Positions 13,784 to 13,891 of a DNA stretch of 13,891 bases are shown here, in pieces. Under the pieces are notes generated by a model. That model saw nothing but the letters and a program-made list of their open reading frames with translations. It did no database searches and was not told where the DNA came from. The position numbers were made by a program, and so were the translations under genes. The DNA lies in the NCBI GenBank assembly GCA_964587755.1, contig CAZPMC010000051.1, positions 1-13,891 of the forward strand. Reading direction: 5' to 3'. Each line of letters opens with the position of its first letter. Positions within the stretch are counted from its first letter, which is position 1. This stretch comes from CAZPMC01 sp964587755 (GTDB taxonomy: Bacteria > Bacillota > Clostridia > Acetivibrionales > DTU013).

Positions 13784-13891
13784 GCTGCTCCGCACGGGGC
13801 GCAGACCGGAAGTCGGCATGAAATAAGGCTGACAGAAGGTAGATGGACCTTGAAAAGTAAACAGTGAAGACAATAAAAAACTCGTAAATTC
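13784..13891 (+). other. Predicted 16S rRNA leader, running off the window end
   Basis: After P2 no ORF or ribosome binding site follows. A G/C-rich segment with short self-complementary parts (for example CCG..CGG near 13806-13815) is followed by ACCTTGAAAAGTAAACAGTG (13847-13866). This resembles the CTTTGAAAACTGAACA segment I recall from Firmicutes 16S leaders, where antitermination and RNase III processing signals lie. The mature 16S gene would begin beyond 13891. If so, the methyltransferase gene is the left neighbour of an rRNA operon. Confidence 0.65.

Noticed and set aside
1..13891. CRISPR array, prophage, toxin-antitoxin or defence island
   Set aside because: No spaced direct repeats, integrase, phage structural genes or defence domains are visible; all long ORFs are accounted for by known families.

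Overview
The window looks like chromosomal DNA of a low-GC Gram-positive anaerobe of the class Clostridia. Supporting signs are strong AGGAGG-type ribosome binding sites, AT-rich spacers, near-consensus housekeeping promoters (TTGACA/TATAAT) and U-tailed terminators. Gene content agrees: a desulfoferrodoxin (superoxide reductase), a methyltetrahydrofolate:corrinoid methyltransferase, LCP-type wall assembly and a GtrA protein. Genus cannot be fixed from the sequence alone. There is no transposase, phage gene, CRISPR array or integrase, so this is mostly ordinary core genome with a few unusual details.

Layout. (1) 1-390: tRNA-His (5' end cut by the window edge), then tRNA-Gln and tRNA-Lys from their own promoter, each unit closed by a terminator. 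(2) 414-2962: a second terminator-like hairpin, a promoter, and a three-gene polar amino acid ABC importer (lipoprotein, permease, ATPase) with a hairpin between the first two genes. (3) 2987-5334: a cytoplasmic GH36 alpha-galactosidase whose promoter is bracketed by a perfect 10-bp inverted repeat. It faces, across a bidirectional terminator, (4) an M24 Xaa-Pro-type peptidase on the minus strand (5349-6590). (5) 6667-7274: the only long gene-poor stretch. It is very AT-rich and ends in a promoter followed by a strong terminator, which together predict a short structured RNA of about 140 nt just before the desulfoferrodoxin gene. (6) 7275-7964: desulfoferrodoxin with an unusual internal insertion, then tRNA-Tyr. 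(7) 7963-8519: GtrA-family membrane protein (minus strand), divergent from (8) 8560-12695: an operon-like run of LCP protein, glycerophosphodiester phosphodiesterase, MFS transporter and two tandem uracil-DNA-glycosylase-superfamily genes. The second of the two lacks the iron-sulfur cysteines. (9) 12733-13533: methyl-THF:corrinoid methyltransferase (minus strand). (10) 13620-13891: tandem strong promoters and a leader that most likely precede a 16S rRNA gene just outside the window.

How it fits together. The ABC genes form one importer. The LCP and GtrA proteins both point to cell-envelope glycopolymer work. The phosphodiesterase would release glycerol 3-phosphate from phospholipid or teichoic-type phosphodiesters. 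The methyltransferase belongs to corrinoid-dependent one-carbon metabolism, but its partner proteins are not in view. Points most worth a second look: the terminated RNA before the desulfoferrodoxin gene, the insertion in that protein, the Fe-S-less UDG paralogue coupled to a canonical one, and the repeat-flanked alpha-galactosidase promoter. I see no clear evidence of a wholly new multi-gene system.
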